Positions 1 through 6,319 of a DNA stretch of 8,104 nucleotides are shown here, one piece after another; position 1 is the first letter of the stretch; every line of letters begins with the position of its first letter. The translations under genes and the position numbers were made by a program. The notes beneath the pieces were generated by a model. The model ran no database searches. It was not told the DNA's origin and saw only the letters and a list, made by a program, of their open reading frames with translations. Source of the DNA: Planctomycetia bacterium (lineage in GTDB: Bacteria; Planctomycetota; Planctomycetia; Gemmatales; Gemmataceae); assembly GCA_022616395.1 (NCBI GenBank), contig JAKEEV010000010.1, positions 1-8,104 on the forward strand, given 5' to 3'.

Positions 1-297
1 CTCGTGGCTCAGGGTCGCTGGGGATACGTTGCTCCGGTCGCCGAACTCGTTGGCTGGACCGTGCTCAGCGGCAAGGAACTGTCTCAATTCCGGAACATCC
101 CACTCTCGTCCTCGGGGACCACGATCGTCAACGCCAAGCTCGGTGTGCGGGTTGGCTTTGGTCAACTGTCGAACTGTTCTCCGTATGCCTCTCCGTACCT
201 AACGCGGTCGGATTTGTATGTGGGGTATGGTCGAGCGTTGACCGGTGCCGTGTGGTACGAAGACCTGCTGCGCGTCGAATACCGGATGTTCTTCTGA
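1..297 (+). CDS. C-terminal fragment of a probable outer-membrane beta-barrel protein (5' truncated)
   Basis: The frame is open from base 1 (CTC GTG GCT CAG) to TGA at 295-297, giving about 98 residues, and the true start lies outside the window. The fragment has short alternating hydrophobic and polar stretches rich in Gly, Tyr, Trp and Val (for example VNAKLGVRVGFGQL and SDLYVGYGRAL). It ends in RVEYRMFF, an amphipathic last strand with a terminal Phe, like the C-terminal recognition strand of Gram-negative outer-membrane barrels. From this I infer an outer-membrane beta-barrel or porin-like protein. I see no match to a named family such as the planctomycete BBP7 proteins, so no symbol is given. 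The gene converges on the glycosyltransferase at 406-1617, and a large hairpin lies just past its stop. It could also be a beta-rich secreted protein. Confidence 0.6.
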   Translation, partial: LVAQGRWGYVAPVAELVGWTVLSGKELSQFRNIPLSSSGTTIVNAKLGVRVGFGQLSNCSPYASPYLTRSDLYVGYGRALTGAVWYEDLLRVEYRMFF

Positions 298-309
298 GAG
301 GCAGTTTTC

Positions 310-393
310 GTAGGAGGGGCTTCCAGCCTGTCTCGTGGTCAGACGGACTTGAAAGCCTGTCTGACCGCGAGACAGGCTGGAAGCCCCTCCTAC
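310..393. repeat. Near-perfect inverted repeat (35-base arms, 14-base loop), probable dispersed hairpin element or bidirectional terminator
   Basis: The left arm is 310-344 and the right arm 359-393, with loop 345-358. The arms are complementary at 34 of 35 positions. The exception pairs T336 with G367, which in a + strand transcript is a G-U wobble, so the + strand RNA would be fully paired; a - strand RNA would have an A-C mismatch there. The outermost arm sequence starts GTAGGAGGGGCTTCCAGCC. The hairpin begins 12 bases after the stop of the + strand gene and ends 12 bases before the stop of the convergent - strand gene, so it separates two converging transcripts. No clear T-run follows on either side, which argues against a classic intrinsic terminator. 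The length, near identity of the arms and intergenic site suit a REP-like mobile or dispersed repeat. Confidence 0.85.
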
Positions 394-405
394 TTTGCGT
401 CCGCT

Positions 406-1617
406 TCACCCCGCGAACTGCCAGTGAACGTAGTAGTTCAATAACACCAACTGAATGCAACCAAAGCCCAAGAGCGTGAGGAACAGCCACAGCGGTCGGC
501 GGAGGAGATCGGCCAGTTCGATGAACGCGGGGAGCGCGGCGAGAATCAGCCGGTGAGCGCTCAGAAGCGAACCCGAAGCGAACATCTGCGCGATCGGAAC
601 AAGGACAAGCAAGCCCCAGAACACTCCGCGTTTCCTCCATGCTCGCACACCCAGCACCGCGAACCCAAACACCACAACCGCTTCACCCCAGAAGTGCTTG
701 GCTCCCGCCGGTCGAAGGAGATTCGGGTCGTAGATCGACTCAATCGCGTACCACGGATTCCACACCGACAACCCGCGCCTTCCCCACGTCACCTGTGATT
801 TCAACCCCGCGAACGGATCGCCAACCGCCCACCACAAGAAGCACCAGAACAACACCAATCCCAAGACGCTGCCAATCGCGACCGCCAGCATTCGCGGAAA
901 TTCGGCGCGCGAACGCTTCATCAACCAGTCAATCACCGCGGCCACGCCCAGAGCAACCCCCGTCATCCGCGCAAGCGACCCGCCAAGAGCGAAGAGACCC
1001 GCACGCGCTGGCTGCTTGTTCTGCCACGCGGCCAGAGCAAGAGCCGTGAAGAGCAATCCGAACGATTCGTTGTAAGGGGCGGAGTAAAAGAACGCCGTGG
1101 GGAATGCCAGTAAGAGAGCGAGCGTTCTCCACCCTGCTCCGGGATCGTTTAACTGGCGCGCTGAGACTTGCGCGAGCACCGCTGCCCCCGCTGCTCCGAC
1201 GAGATTGGCGACGAGAAGCCCAAACCAGAACGGGTTCACTCCCAACACGTTCGCCAGCGCGATGCACGCGGGCATCACTGGCATAAAGGCGACACCGTTG
1301 CGCCCGCTCTCATCGGCCGCGTTCGCGTAGCCGTTCAAGGCGATATTCACCATCCACACCGCGTCCCAGCGATACCACGGCTCGATCACGCGGCCCGAAC
1401 CGGAGAGAATCAGTTCGCGAAAATGCTCCGTCGTCGGTTGACCCGGACGAAGGTCCGCCGGGAATCCCGCCACCGTGATGCCGGCAATTTGAATCGGCTT
1501 CGCGGGCTGAATGGGGAGAAGGAGAATCCCGATGACGACCACCGCCAACCGCACTCCCAGCGCGGTCGCGAAGTAGGGGAGAAATCTGGGCCGCGATGGT
1601 GTAAGAGTCGTGGTCAT
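406..1617 (-). CDS. PIG-V-like integral membrane glycosyltransferase (GT-C fold, putative mannosyltransferase)
   Basis: The 403-residue product is strongly hydrophobic, with many predicted membrane helices from about residue 15 to the C-terminus. Three patches resemble the PIG-V family (GPI mannosyltransferase 2 type). RWDAVWMVNIALNGY at 83-97 carries the likely catalytic Asp85 in the first large extracytoplasmic loop. FMPVMP at 111-116 is a Pro-rich helix start. FPTAFFYSAPYNES at 172-185 matches the family's Phe/Tyr-rich stretch ending in (S/N)ES. Such enzymes use a polyprenyl-phosphate sugar donor on the outer face of the membrane; the acceptor here is unknown, since bacteria do not make GPI anchors. 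The ATG at 1617 is chosen. A TTG at 1653 would add 12 residues without hydrophobic character, and neither start has a good Shine-Dalgarno. The gap to the upstream kinase stop is 47 bases on the same strand, so read-through transcription is likely. A functional link to the kinase is not evident. Confidence 0.75.
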   Translation of the reverse strand: MTTTLTPSRPRFLPYFATALGVRLAVVVIGILLLPIQPAKPIQIAGITVAGFPADLRPGQPTTEHFRELILSGSGRVIEPWYRWDAVWMVNIALNGYANAADESGRNGVAFMPVMPACIALANVLGVNPFWFGLLVANLVGAAGAAVLAQVSARQLNDPGAGWRTLALLLAFPTAFFYSAPYNESFGLLFTALALAAWQNKQPARAGLFALGGSLARMTGVALGVAAVIDWLMKRSRAEFPRMLAVAIGSVLGLVLFWCFLWWAVGDPFAGLKSQVTWGRRGLSVWNPWYAIESIYDPNLLRPAGAKHFWGEAVVVFGFAVLGVRAWRKRGVFWGLLVLVPIAQMFASGSLLSAHRLILAALPAFIELADLLRRPLWLFLTLLGFGCIQLVLLNYYVHWQFAG

Positions 1618-1664
1618 CGCCGTGAGTATAGTTCCACTCTCGTTCGGGTGCAAAAGGCTGTGCG

Positions 1665-4600
1665 TCAGGCGCGCCTTTCCCCACGCAGCGATTGCACCGT
1701 GAGGCCGACGAGGTGTGGTTGAAGTCGCTCAATCGCAGAGACGAGTGCGCGCTGACTGACTTGCGCTTCATCAAGCGCGCTGGCATCCGCAGCGCGCTCA
1801 ATCGCCAGAGCTGCTTCCGCCGCGCGTTTCGAGAACGTCCCGACCATACCCTTGAGCGAGTGAGCGATTCGAGCCGCTGTGCGTGCATCCTTCGCGCTGA
1901 GCGCCGTTGAAAGGTCCGCGAGTAACCGCGGGGCGCGATCCGCGAACACCGCGAGCAATTCGTCGAGCAATTCCTGGTCGCCTCCACAACTCGCGAGGAT
2001 CGTTTCTCGGTCAAGCGGTTCTTCACGAACTGGAGCAAGTCGAGCAATCTCCGCAAAGAGTTCCGCGGCTCGAATGGGCTTGGGAAGATAGCCATCCATC
2101 CCGGCGGCAATGCATCGCTCGCGGTCGCCCTTCATCGAGTGAGCTGTGAGTGCCACGACCGGCAGTCGCTTGCCGGTGAGTTTCTCGCGCGCTCGCCAGT
2201 CCACTATCACCTGTAACCCATCCTTCCCCGGCATCTGCAAATCGAGCAGCGCGAGGTCGAATCCTCCGCCCTCCAGGGCCGCAAGCGCTGAAGGGCCGTC
2301 ACTGACGAGCGTGACCGTATGGCCCTGCTTCTCCAGAAGTCGCACGACGAGCCGCTGGTTGTACTCGTTGTCCTCCGCGACCAGAACCTTCAACATTGCG
2401 GATTGCGGAATGCGGATTGCGGATTCATCAGAAAGTCGGAATTGGGATTGCGGAATGGAGGAACCAGGGGCAGTTGTCTTCTTGTCTTCAATCCGCAATC
2501 CGAAATCTGCATTCCGCAATTGAGAGGATAGGACGCGATGAAGCGTTTCCAGCAGTTCCCACTGCTGAACGGGCTTCGTGAGGTACGCGGAGATGCCAAG
2601 AGTTCGGCAGCGGGCAGCATCTCCGAGTTGGTCGGACGATGTGAGCATTACGATGCGGCTTGTGGCCAGTTCCGGAGCAGCGCGGAGTTGCTCCGCGAGC
2701 GTGAAGCCGTCCATCCCCGGCATGTTCGCATCGAGTAGCACAAGCGCAAACGGACTTCGGGCCGCGACCGCGCGCCACATCGCTCCCAGTGCGGCCGCAG
2801 CGCTCTCAACCGCTGTCGGAACCATTCCCCAGTGTGAAAGAAGCTCGTGAAGGATGCGGCGGTTGGTGTCGTTATCGTCCACCACCAACACCGACAGCCC
2901 GCGAAGTTCCGCCGGGTCGGGTGGAGGAGGAGCTTCCGCGCGGCCGAACCGCGCGGTGAAGAAAAACGTACTCCCTTCTCCCAGCCGGCTCTCGACTGCA
3001 ATCGTCCCGCCCATCAGTGCGACCAGGCGAGAAGCAATCGTTAACCCCAATCCTGTCCCGCCGTACTTGCGCGTGGTGGAACTATCCGCCTGCTCGAATG
3101 CCTCGAAGACGCGCTTCTGTCGGTCGGGCGAAATGCCGATGCCCGTATCCACCACAGAGAAGACCAGAGGACAGAGATCAGAGGTCAGAGGACAGAAGGA
3201 AGAAGAAACAGTGCTTCCTTCTGTTTCTTTTCTGTCCTCTGTCCTCTGTCTTCTGTCCTCTATCTTCTGATTTCTGTCTTCTGTTCTCTGTCCTCTGACC
3301 TCTGATCTCTGCACCGAGAGAACGATCTCGCCCCGTTCGGTGAACTTGATCGCGTTGCCGATGAGGTTGACGAGCACTTGCCGCAAGCGACCAGCATCCC
3401 CGCGAAGGCCATCGGGAACTTCCGGGTCGAGGCGGCAAGCGAGTTCCAGCCCCTTGCGGTGAGCGCGGAGCGCGAGCGAGCGGAGTGTAGTCCCAATGAC
3501 CGCGCGTAGCGAGAACGGCTCGTCTTCCAGTTCCAACTTCCCCGCCTCGATCTTCGAGAAGTCGAGTACGTCGTTGATGACTCCCAGAAGCGACTCCGCG
3601 GACGCCTTCACGATGGTGAGGTATTCGTGTTGCTCGGAGTTAAGGGGCGTGTCGAGGGCCAGTTCCGTCATACCGAGAATGGCATTCATCGGAGTGCGGA
3701 TTTCGTGGCTCACGTTCGCTAAAAATTCGCTCTTCGCTCGGCTTGCGGCTTCGGCTGCTTCTTTCGCTTGCTGAAGTTCGGCCTCGATCCGCTTGCGGTC
3801 GGTTACGTCGGTGACGATTCCATCCAGGACGATCGCGCCCACGGGCAATCCGTCGGCTTCGGTTGCTCGATGCGGAACGGAACGGATGTGAACCCACTTG
3901 AGCTTGCCGCTTGGAGTGCGAATTCTGTATTCGACATTCGCCGGGATGAGGTGCTGAATCGCCCCGCGAAGCGCTTCCCGAATTCGGGGGATGTCTTCCT
4001 GAACGAGCAGCCCGAACCGCAGGTTCGGATTGCGCTTGATCTCTTCGGCAGGGATCTCGGTGATGGTCTCGAATCCGCGGCTCACAAACACAGGTTCAGG
4101 CAATCCGTCTCCGACAGCGACGCTCCGAACAACCACCCCCGGAATCGCGTCGGTGATTTCCTTGAGCTTGTGTTCGGTACTGCGAGCGGCCCTCTCGGCT
4201 TCTTTCTGTGCGGTGATGTCCATCGCGACCCCGTCGAACACCACCCAGCCATCGGGCGTTCGCTCGGTGAGGCGCATTCGACTACGGACCCAGCGCAGAG
4301 AGCCGTCTCGATGACTGAGCCGAAACTCCGTATCGACCGGCTCGCCTGTCGCGACAGAAGCGGCAAGCGCTGACTCCGCTGTAGGCCGGTCGTCGGGGTG
4401 AATGCGATCCGCGAACACGCTCGCGTCGGCGATTTCCTCCGGTTCCAGCCCCGCGAGTTCTCGAATGCCTTCGCTGACGAAATCGTGGAGAAGTTCCAGC
4501 GGCTCCTGTCGAACGCGCAACCGGTAGACCACTCCCGGAACCGCCCTCAGCACCGACCGAAGTTGGCTCTCCGCAGCGCGCGCTTTCTGTTCGGCCAGTT

Positions 4601-4685
4601 CGCGGAGGTACGCATCGGACTGGAGTTGGCTCGCTTCGGCTTCCGAAAACGCGCGTGCCGGGGTGCGGTTGTCGGCCGGTTGCAT
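1665..4685 (-). CDS. Soluble hybrid sensor histidine kinase, PAS-PAS-HisKA-HATPase-REC-REC-HPt
   Basis: The 1006-residue protein has no membrane segment, so it should sense a cytosolic signal or act with a partner. Order: two PAS/PAC modules (about 40-165 and 172-305, each ending in a D(I/V)T motif), HisKA with HEIRTP and phospho-acceptor His327, HATPase with N-box Asn444, DTGIG at 513-517 and GGTGLGL at 542-548. REC1 follows with acidic Asp603/604, phospho-Asp652, Thr682 and Lys704, then REC2 with Glu771/Asp772, Asp815, Thr847 and Lys869, then an HPt domain with HSLKGM and His942. All key catalytic residues are present, so a working phosphorelay is expected. Start: ATG at 4685 has GGAG at 4693-4696, 7 bases upstream; a GTG at 4721 would add 12 residues with no advantage. 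Residues about 459-506 (inside the ATPase domain) and 724-763 (between REC1 and REC2) are encoded by repeat elements and are foreign in composition. It is divergent to an NtrC-type regulator, its likely final phosphate acceptor. Confidence 0.93.
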   Translation of the reverse strand: MQPADNRTPARAFSEAEASQLQSDAYLRELAEQKARAAESQLRSVLRAVPGVVYRLRVRQEPLELLHDFVSEGIRELAGLEPEEIADASVFADRIHPDDRPTAESALAASVATGEPVDTEFRLSHRDGSLRWVRSRMRLTERTPDGWVVFDGVAMDITAQKEAERAARSTEHKLKEITDAIPGVVVRSVAVGDGLPEPVFVSRGFETITEIPAEEIKRNPNLRFGLLVQEDIPRIREALRGAIQHLIPANVEYRIRTPSGKLKWVHIRSVPHRATEADGLPVGAIVLDGIVTDVTDRKRIEAELQQAKEAAEAASRAKSEFLANVSHEIRTPMNAILGMTELALDTPLNSEQHEYLTIVKASAESLLGVINDVLDFSKIEAGKLELEDEPFSLRAVIGTTLRSLALRAHRKGLELACRLDPEVPDGLRGDAGRLRQVLVNLIGNAIKFTERGEIVLSVQRSEVRGQRTEDRNQKIEDRRQRTEDRKETEGSTVSSSFCPLTSDLCPLVFSVVDTGIGISPDRQKRVFEAFEQADSSTTRKYGGTGLGLTIASRLVALMGGTIAVESRLGEGSTFFFTARFGRAEAPPPPDPAELRGLSVLVVDDNDTNRRILHELLSHWGMVPTAVESAAAALGAMWRAVAARSPFALVLLDANMPGMDGFTLAEQLRAAPELATSRIVMLTSSDQLGDAARCRTLGISAYLTKPVQQWELLETLHRVLSSQLRNADFGLRIEDKKTTAPGSSIPQSQFRLSDESAIRIPQSAMLKVLVAEDNEYNQRLVVRLLEKQGHTVTLVSDGPSALAALEGGGFDLALLDLQMPGKDGLQVIVDWRAREKLTGKRLPVVALTAHSMKGDRERCIAAGMDGYLPKPIRAAELFAEIARLAPVREEPLDRETILASCGGDQELLDELLAVFADRAPRLLADLSTALSAKDARTAARIAHSLKGMVGTFSKRAAEAALAIERAADASALDEAQVSQRALVSAIERLQPHLVGLTVQSLRGERRA
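2395..2520. repeat. In-frame inverted repeat built of 7-base GCGGATT-like units, linker between REC1 and REC2
   Basis: The left arm is 2395-2425 and the right arm 2490-2520; they are complementary at 27 of 31 positions. The left arm is a tandem of 7-base units (TGCGGAT, TGCGGAA, TGCGGAT, TGCGGAT), and related units recur in the spacer at about 2435-2457 in the same direction as the left arm. The element is 126 bases long, a multiple of three, and is read on the - strand as kinase residues about 723-764. That peptide is low-complexity (NADFGLRIED near its start, AIRIPQSA at its end) and bears no relation to a receiver domain. REC2 begins immediately afterwards with Met764. Similar units would normally be expected in intergenic DNA. 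Confidence 0.85.
3162..3311. repeat. In-frame inverted repeat of 7-base TCTGTCC/GGACAGA units inside the kinase ATPase domain
   Basis: From 3231 to 3307 there are eleven consecutive 7-base units of the type TCTGTCC (also TCTGTCT, TCTATCT, TCTGATT, TCTGACC, TCTGATC), followed by a partial twelfth. From 3162 to 3196 five units run in the opposite orientation (GACCAGA, GGACAGA, GATCAGA, GGTCAGA, GGACAGA). The outer arms 3172-3196 and 3287-3311 are a perfect 25-base inverted repeat. A smaller perfect one, 3192-3202 with 3214-3224, sits near the centre. On the - strand the element is read in frame as residues about 459-506, including three consecutive degenerate heptapeptides (RGQRTED, then RNQKIED, then RRQRTED). 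It lies between the strand ending IVLSV and the strand LVFSV that leads to DTGIG, a turn where family members normally carry only a short loop. The left boundary is fuzzy because host codons there resemble the units. Confidence 0.9.
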
Positions 4686-4765
4686 GTTCTGTCTCCGCCG
4701 GTGTGGAACGAATCGTCCCACGCTGGCACAATATGCTCCAGAGACTTCCCCGATGAGGGCTTCAC
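4686..4765. promoter_or_regulatory. Divergent intergenic region between kinase and NtrC-type regulator, presumed to hold both promoters
   Basis: These 80 bases separate two outward-reading start codons, so promoters for both genes should lie here or overlap the coding ends. Visible sites are the ribosome binding sites (GGAG at 4693-4696 on the - strand; GAGGG at 4755-4759 on the + strand). The stretch TGGCACAATATGCT at 4724-4737 resembles a sigma-54 promoter, but the GG to GC spacing is 8 rather than 10 bases. I cannot identify a convincing -35/-10 pair in either direction. Confidence 0.5.
4755..4759 (+). promoter_or_regulatory. Ribosome binding site supporting the GTG start of the response regulator
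   Basis: GAGGG is followed by a 6-base spacer and GTG at 4766. The next codons give MPQLLLVDDD, the expected first strand of a receiver domain, so this non-ATG start is well supported. Confidence 0.7.
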
Positions 4766-6205
4766 GTGCCTCAACTATTGCTCGTCGATGATGACCCCGA
4801 CCTGATCCGTAAGCAGGTCGAACACGCCTTCCGCGGGGAGGGCGTTACTGTTGCGGTTGCGCGCACCGGCCGCGAGGGGCTTGAGCAAGCCAAGACACTT
4901 TCCCCTTCGGTAATCCTGCTCGATGTGAGGCTCCCCGACCTCACCGGGCTGGAAGTTTATTCGCAACTGCGCGCCTTTGACCGTCGAACCCCCGTCGTGT
5001 TCATTACCAGCACAACGAACACCGACACCGCAATCGAGGCGATGAAGCTCGGAGCTTATGACTACCTGTTCAAGCCGCTCGACTTGCAACAACTGCGCCG
5101 CATCGTTGGTCAGGCACTGGAAGTGAGTCGGTTAATGCTCAAGCCCGCGGTTCTCACCGAAGTTCCTCCCGAAGACGACCGAGGAGATGTTATCGTCGGT
5201 CTGTGCCCGGCGATGCGCGAAGTTTACAAGGCCATCGGCCGGGTCGCGGCTCAAAACGTGATCGTGCTGATAACCGGCGAGAGCGGAACGGGGAAAGAAC
5301 TGGTCGCTCGCGCGATCTACCAGCACAGTCACCGAGCCGATGGTCCGTTTCTGGCAATCAACTGCGCCGCGATCCCGGAAAATCTTCTGGAGAGCGAACT
5401 CTTCGGCCACGAGAAAGGCGCGTTCACCGGTGCCGACCGCAAGCGCATCGGGAAGTTCGAGCAGTGTACCGGAGGAACTCTCTTCCTGGATGAAATCGGC
5501 GACATGCCTCAGATCACTCAGGGGAAGGTGTTGCGTCTCCTTCAAGATCAGACGTTTGAGCGCGTCGGTGGGAACGAAACGATCAAGACCGATGTGCGCA
5601 TCATCGCGGCAACGAACCGCCCGCTGCTCCAGATGGCCGAGCGCGGAGAGTTCCGCTCGGACCTGTTCTATCGTCTTGGCGTGTTCAACATTCACCTGCC
5701 GCCATTGCGGGATCGCGGAGAGGATTTGCCCCACTTGGTGCGTCACTATCTGAGACGGTTCAACCGAGAACTGACTCGAGACGTGCGCGAGGTTCCTTCC
5801 GAAACCGCAGAGCTTCTTGCTCGTCACCCGTGGCCCGGCAACATCCGCGAATTGCAAAGTGTGTTGAAGCAGTCGCTGTTGCGCGCAACCGGTCATGTAT
5901 TGCTGCCGACGTTCTTGCCCGAATCGTTCACAAGACCCAGTCCGATTCCGGAACCTGCTTCGGATGGCCGCTGGCCACTCGCTCAGTTTGTGCGCGGACT
6001 GCTCGAAGCCGGTGGGAACAACATCTACGATGCGATTCACCGCGAACTCGACCGACTCGTGTTACCGATGATCCTTGAACATACCGAAGGGAACCAGCTT
6101 CGAGCCGCGGAGTTGCTCGGTATCGCGCGCAAGACGCTCCGCATGCGCTTGCGCGAACTCGACCTGAAAGTATCCCGCACCGTTGAACCCGACGAAGGGG
6201 AGTGA
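4766..6205 (+). CDS. NtrC-family sigma-54-dependent response regulator (REC-AAA+-Fis HTH)
   Basis: The 479-residue product has the standard three-domain layout and length. The receiver (1-120) shows acidic Asp9/Asp10, phospho-acceptor Asp53, Thr81 and Lys103. The AAA+ domain (about 143-375) has Walker A GESGTGKE at 171-178, the sigma-54 contact loop GAFTGA at 218-223 and Walker B TLFLDE at 238-243. The C-terminus (about 438-466) is a Fis-type helix-turn-helix, with the motif GNQLRAAELLGIARKTLR. Intact GAFTGA means it should engage sigma-54 RNA polymerase and use ATP hydrolysis to open promoters, when phosphorylated and oligomerised. The start is GTG with GAGGG 6 bases upstream. It is divergent to the hybrid kinase, which is the likely phosphate source through its HPt domain. 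Targets cannot be deduced; no well-spaced sigma-54 promoter was found in the gaps of this window. The fold is certain, the regulon unknown. Confidence 0.95.
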   Translation: MPQLLLVDDDPDLIRKQVEHAFRGEGVTVAVARTGREGLEQAKTLSPSVILLDVRLPDLTGLEVYSQLRAFDRRTPVVFITSTTNTDTAIEAMKLGAYDYLFKPLDLQQLRRIVGQALEVSRLMLKPAVLTEVPPEDDRGDVIVGLCPAMREVYKAIGRVAAQNVIVLITGESGTGKELVARAIYQHSHRADGPFLAINCAAIPENLLESELFGHEKGAFTGADRKRIGKFEQCTGGTLFLDEIGDMPQITQGKVLRLLQDQTFERVGGNETIKTDVRIIAATNRPLLQMAERGEFRSDLFYRLGVFNIHLPPLRDRGEDLPHLVRHYLRRFNRELTRDVREVPSETAELLARHPWPGNIRELQSVLKQSLLRATGHVLLPTFLPESFTRPSPIPEPASDGRWPLAQFVRGLLEAGGNNIYDAIHRELDRLVLPMILEHTEGNQLRAAELLGIARKTLRMRLRELDLKVSRTVEPDEGE

Positions 6206-6220
6206 GGGCTTGCTGCCTTC
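6204..6220 (+). terminator. Weak hairpin overlapping the regulator stop codon, possible terminator
   Basis: GAGGGC (6204-6209) can pair with GCCTTC (6215-6220), including one G-U pair, around a 5-base loop. No T-run follows, so intrinsic termination is doubtful and transcription may continue into the cytochrome gene. Confidence 0.2.
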
Positions 6221-6319
6221 CTGTACCATCCGTGACCACTCTCGCGACCTCTTCCCGTTCCCTCTTGCTCTCCTCGCGTGTATGCTGAACTCCATCATCT
6301 TTGCTCGCGAGGTTTGGTT
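6206..6319 (+). promoter_or_regulatory. Intergenic leader of the cytochrome gene with ribosome binding site and three spaced CTCGCG words
   Basis: The 114-base gap has a pyrimidine-rich stretch around 6236-6275. CTCGCG occurs at 6241, 6273 and 6304, that is at 32- and 31-base steps; the last is within the palindrome CTCGCGAG (6304-6311), which overlaps the ribosome binding site. GAGG at 6309-6312 lies 7 bases before the GTG at 6320 and supports that start. No convincing sigma-70 or sigma-54 promoter is visible. Confidence 0.4.

Noticed and set aside
128..640. A 170-codon open frame on the - strand over the hairpin and two gene ends
   Set aside because: It overlaps the barrel fragment and the glycosyltransferase in another frame. 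Its peptide includes a translated copy of the hairpin and has an Arg/Ser/Pro-rich composition typical of antisense frames in GC-rich DNA.
1667..1676. Palindrome AGGCGCGCCT at the kinase stop codon
   Set aside because: It is a short GC palindrome with no loop and no T-run; chance in GC-rich DNA is enough to explain it.
1310..2110. A 266-codon - strand frame across the kinase and glycosyltransferase junction
   Set aside because: It runs out of frame over both real genes, is rich in Arg and Ser, and has no family features.
3162..3311. CRISPR-like array
   Set aside because: The units are only 7 bases, directly contiguous and inverted around a centre, with no spacers and no cas genes nearby.
4724..4737. 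Sigma-54 promoter-like TGGCACAATATGCT between kinase and regulator
   Set aside because: The GG and GC elements are 8 bases apart rather than the strictly kept 10, so it should not work as a -24/-12 promoter.
5132..6040. A 302-codon open frame on the - strand opposite the response regulator
   Set aside because: It lies wholly within the well-supported NtrC-type gene and shows no recognisable domain; it is a shadow of codon bias.
6265..6286. Sigma-70-like pair TTGCTC and TATGCT before the cytochrome gene
   Set aside because: The spacing is only 10 bases, far below the usual 16-18, and both hexamers are poor matches.
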